A stretch of DNA of 64,000 bases from G963677915 sp963677915. GTDB lineage: Bacteria; Bacillota; Clostridia; Lachnospirales; Vallitaleaceae. The stretch spans positions 1 to 64,000 of the forward strand of contig CAXXGE010000033.1 in assembly GCA_963677915.2 (NCBI GenBank), written 5' to 3'. The notes under the pieces are model-generated. The model was not told the origin of the DNA. It made no database searches and saw only the letters and a list, made by a program, of their open reading frames with translations. Positions 61,247-64,000 of this stretch are shown here, one piece after another; positions within the stretch are counted from its first letter, which is position 1, and the number at the start of each line of letters is the position of its first letter. A program made the translations under genes and the position numbers.

Positions 61247-63089
61247 GTATCTATTCAGTCAGCCTCAAATAGCAACCTATAATCGTCGCCTTCAAGAGCT
61301 GCTTTAATTGCTTCATGTGTATTGATGCCATGTTTCTTGGCTGTTCCAAGATATGACTTTATCGTCATGAATGTGTCTGCACCTTTTAACGTTCTGAAGC
61401 AGCCACTGACTTTTGCTTTGATTTTTATCATCCGAATACTTTGCTCTGCAATGTTGTTCGTAAAGGGAACATTGAAATCATGAATAAATTGGCAGACTTC
61501 TCCCTTGTGGTCGATTAACCTATCGATGAGGGCAAGAACGGTACCTTTTTTGATTCGTCCTTTCTTTCCAGGAACTCTCTCAGGAGTTGGATTCTGCTCC
61601 TTTGCCACTGCCATTATCCGGTCGTATTCATCACTGAATTTACGGCTATGATAATAGCTGATTGAGGTTTTCCTTTTTTCCATAGCTTTGTTCTTCGCTT
61701 TGTTCATCTTCAGCAGCAGCTTTTGGAAAGCTTCCGGCCACTCTTTTTGCTCCTTATGGTGGTCAATAACCCCATTTAACTCTCGGAGCAAGTGAGCTGC
61801 ACACACGGCATGTTGGAGATTATACATCCAGTAGGAAGCCCAAAAGTCATGGATTATCAGCCCATCGAAATCAGGAAGAAAGCCTATGGCATCCATACCT
61901 TCTTTGCCTCGCTTTTTGTTTATCCCGAGATAGGTATAGTCCTTATCACAGGCACTATGGACCCAGTGAAGACTTCCTGCTGTACGCAGACCGGTTTCAT
62001 CACAATGGATAACCGATTTGTTAAGCAATGCAGTTCGAATACTCTCAACCGTGTCTTCCACTTTATTGGCAAACCTGCTGACCATGGCATTGACGGTTCC
62101 GACACTGATCGGCAACCCCAATACAGAGGACAAGATATCATGTGTCCGTTGCACGCCCACCATCCCTTCGGTGTTGAGAGCTATAGCAAGTGCTTGGACG
62201 TTGGTGCCGTATTGCATGCTCGAGTTGATTGAATCCGGAAATTCACCACTGATGACTTGATGTTTCTCAAGTGGACATACATACGATTCTGTGTAATGGG
62301 GAACTATGGTTGTTTTTATTTCGACATCAATAACGTTCCTGATGGCAGACCGGCCGCAGCTCACACATTCATTCTCATAAGGACAGCCTTTACAGGCTTT
62401 GGGTCTGTGTACTATCGGGTCATCAGAGGTTGCCATCAGCGTGAGTCCGCTGCCTTTATGACCTTTTTGCCCACCGGGTTTTCTGCCGGAAGGTTTCCGA
62501 AGACTTTTGGGGCTTGGCTTGGCAAGGCCATCAGAAGACGGCGGCTTGGAACTGTTTTTGGAATTCTTGCCTATTTGCTCTTTCAAAGATTCAATGGTTT
62601 TCACCAGTTGGGCAATCGTGTGGTTCAATTCCTCATTGGTTTGAACCTGCTTCTCAGAAGAAGCAGCCATTGCTTCCAGGGTTTTTGACATGGTATCAAT
62701 GGTCTTGCTCATAGATGCAATTTGCTGTTTTTGTTCTTCGTTTTCTTTGAGTAATTCTTCGTGAGTCACAGGTTCACCTTCTCTCGTTTTCTCTACTAAT
62801 ATTATAGTGAAAACGGCAGGCAAAGGCGAATGTGCCACAAAAGACCTTCGTCATTATGACGTGTTGACAACTCTTGGTTTATTGGAGCAAATCATAAGCC
62901 GACCAAGTGGCACATGGAAGTTATCCACTGAAATCAAGGCCAAAGATGATTTATATGCCAATAGTACGATGATTTTGCCAGCCAATAAAAAGTAGAAACT
63001 ATCAACAGGCAGCAGATGCAGTTAAAACTTTTTCAAATTCAGCGAATGTCACAAAATCAATGGAAAATGCGAGCCGACTGAACAGTTAC
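61247..63089 (-). mobile_element. IS66-family insertion sequence (ISBst12-like)
   Basis: An 1843-bp element flanked by the 8-bp direct repeat GAAGAAAT (61239-61246 and 63090-63097). Terminal inverted repeats: GTATCTATTCAGTCAGCC at the left and GTAACTGTTCAGTCGGCT at the right, 14 of 18 positions equal. One transposase gene only, as in the ISBst12 group. The 320 bp upstream of the gene contains an ATGTGCCAC ... GTGGCACAT inverted repeat and no supported gene. Confidence 0.9.
61255..62769 (-). CDS. IS66-family transposase (TnpC-like)
   Basis: A 504-aa transposase. An N-terminal leucine-zipper-like coiled coil (about residues 5-65) is followed by the family signature GKNSKNSSKPPSSDGLAKPS, a zinc finger CKGCPYENECVSCGR, and the DDE core: VIHCDETGLRTAGSLHWVHS (first Asp), DGLIIHDFWASYWMYNLQHA (second Asp) and PFTNNIAEQSIRMIKIKAKV (Glu), ending near SYLGTAKKHGINTHEAIKAA. 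GTG start at 62769 chosen, 6 nt after GAAGGTG. No stop or frameshift, so possibly active. Confidence 0.93.
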   Translation of the reverse strand: MTHEELLKENEEQKQQIASMSKTIDTMSKTLEAMAASSEKQVQTNEELNHTIAQLVKTIESLKEQIGKNSKNSSKPPSSDGLAKPSPKSLRKPSGRKPGGQKGHKGSGLTLMATSDDPIVHRPKACKGCPYENECVSCGRSAIRNVIDVEIKTTIVPHYTESYVCPLEKHQVISGEFPDSINSSMQYGTNVQALAIALNTEGMVGVQRTHDILSSVLGLPISVGTVNAMVSRFANKVEDTVESIRTALLNKSVIHCDETGLRTAGSLHWVHSACDKDYTYLGINKKRGKEGMDAIGFLPDFDGLIIHDFWASYWMYNLQHAVCAAHLLRELNGVIDHHKEQKEWPEAFQKLLLKMNKAKNKAMEKRKTSISYYHSRKFSDEYDRIMAVAKEQNPTPERVPGKKGRIKKGTVLALIDRLIDHKGEVCQFIHDFNVPFTNNIAEQSIRMIKIKAKVSGCFRTLKGADTFMTIKSYLGTAKKHGINTHEAIKAALEGDDYRLLFEAD

Positions 63090-64000
63090 GAAGAAATTAA
63101 TTGAAGTGGCATTACCTTTGGATGCTATAAATGATGGTTGTGTGCAAGAAAAAAATCCATTTTTAAAAGGACATCCTCGAAGTACACATTTATGGTGGGC
63201 TAGACGCCCTTTAGCAGCAGCTCGGGCCATAATTTTTGCACAAATGGTTGATGACCCGTCATCAAATCCTGAAAAATTTTCAACTTATGAGGACCAGGAA
63301 AATGAGAGACAACGATTATTTAAAATTATTGAACAATTAGTTAAATGGGAAAACATTAATAATGAAGAAATAATAGGCGCAGCTCGTGATGAAATTAAAA
63401 ATAGTTGGGTTGATACTTGTAAAAAGAGTATTTCAGAGCAACATACACTTTCTCTATTTGACCCGACTATACTTCCTGCTCTTCATGATCCATTTGCTGG
63501 TGGCGGTGCAATACCACTCGAAGCACAAAGGTTGGGACTCGAAGCATTTGCTAGTGATTTGAATCCAGTTGCGGTGATTATTAATAAAGCAATGATTGAG
63601 ATCCCACCGAAATTTACCGGTCAACCTCCAGTAAATCCAGAGTTACGTCTCCAATCAGATGAATTGTGGACTAATGCAACGGGTCTTTCGGAAGACGTAC
63701 GCTATTATGGAGAGTGGATAAGAAAAGAAGCCACTAAGCGGATCGGTCATTTATATCCAAAAGTAAGAGATGATAATGGACAAGATCATACGGTTTCTGC
63801 TTGGATTTGGGCGCGAACTGTGAAATGTCCTAATCCAGCTTGTGGTTGTAATATACCTTTAGCAAGCAGTTTTGTATTATCAAAGAAAAAAGATAAAGAA
63901 GCGTGGATTGAACCGATAATTAATGGTAATGATTTTGATTTTATTATTCACAAAGGCAAGTGTCCTAAGTCAAAAGAAACAAACAAACTTAGCCGTGGAG

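Larger units (their letters stand above)
61228..64000 (+). pseudogene. DUF1156 DNA methyltransferase, split by IS66 element and cut by window edge
   Basis: The start ATG at 61228 lies 4 bp after the helicase stop and reads MEYKKK up to 61246; after the IS the frame continues at 63098 as LIEVALPLDAINDGCVQEKN. Joined it gives the normal DUF1156 N-terminus, then HLWWARRPLAAARAIIFAQM and the methyltransferase motif HDPFAGGGAIPLEAQRLGLE (about residue 127). A zinc-ribbon half CPNPACGC is near the right edge. Predicted N6-adenine methylase of a defence operon. With the insertion after codon 6, expression would need a new start (GTG at 63106). Confidence 0.9.

Noticed and set aside
62807..62995. Short plus-strand frame beside the IS66 transposase
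   Set aside because: It lies wholly between the transposase start and the right inverted repeat of the element and crosses hairpin sequence; no ribosome site and no family match.
63000..63105. Apparent C-terminal fragment of an unknown gene before the methylase
   Set aside because: The stretch is the right end of the IS66 element plus its target duplication; the defined ends explain it.

Overview
The window looks like a chromosome segment of an anaerobic member of the Clostridia (Bacillota). The evidence is a CIRCE-controlled htpG, yerC next to pcrA, DUF1836, DUF5721 and DUF6873 genes, a bacterial Elp3-like radical SAM protein, strong AGGAGG ribosome sites and sigma-A promoters. The genus cannot be told from the sequence alone.

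Region 1 (1-11.1 kb) is core chromosome of moderate GC: htpG (cut by the window edge), DUF5721, an M18 aminopeptidase, a tightly coupled DUF6873 / radical SAM / PHP operon, yerC, DUF1836, pcrA, a small acidic membrane protein and rlmD. Two REP-like inverted-pair elements (1328-1560 and 6205-6354) share an identical 28-bp core; the second supplies the stop codons of both genes that converge on it.

Region 2 (11.3-18.6 kb) is AT-richer accessory DNA. It holds an XRE regulator, two small genes (one frameshifted) and a serine-recombinase trio: one decayed recombinase, one small partner split by an ISL3-family element with a clear 8-bp target duplication, and one intact 520-aa recombinase.

Region 3 (18.4-52.3 kb, minus strand) is a nearly complete siphovirus prophage. 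In transcription order it runs from a sigma-like protein, replication genes (DUF2800, DUF2815, family A polymerase, VapE-type primase/helicase, VRR-NUC and a SNF2 helicase broken inside its Walker A) and DUF1492, to a putative late promoter followed by a hairpin terminator, then HNH, terS, methyltransferase, terL, portal, protease, capsid, connectors, tail genes, holin and amidase, and finally the recombinases. Two self-contained inserts (morons) interrupt the late operon. One is a Fic protein plus a 49-aa ORF, under a mirror-symmetric array of TCTGCA half-sites. The other is a 217-aa gene of unknown function with its own promoter and terminator. A bipartite motif (minus strand TGGTACTC-N13-CTGTCCT) occurs four times; three copies lie 40-46 bp upstream of phage gene starts.

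Region 4 (52.5-64 kb, plus strand, AT-rich) is a defence island. It begins with an ABC-three-component-like operon whose first gene is frameshifted at an A8 run. A small XRE regulator follows, then a SNF2 helicase/DUF3883 gene split by an IS3-family element and a DUF1156 DNA methylase split after its sixth codon by an IS66-family element. Removing the insertions restores both reading frames exactly, so a complete helicase-methylase system existed before the IS invasions. Its remaining genes, if any, lie beyond the right edge.
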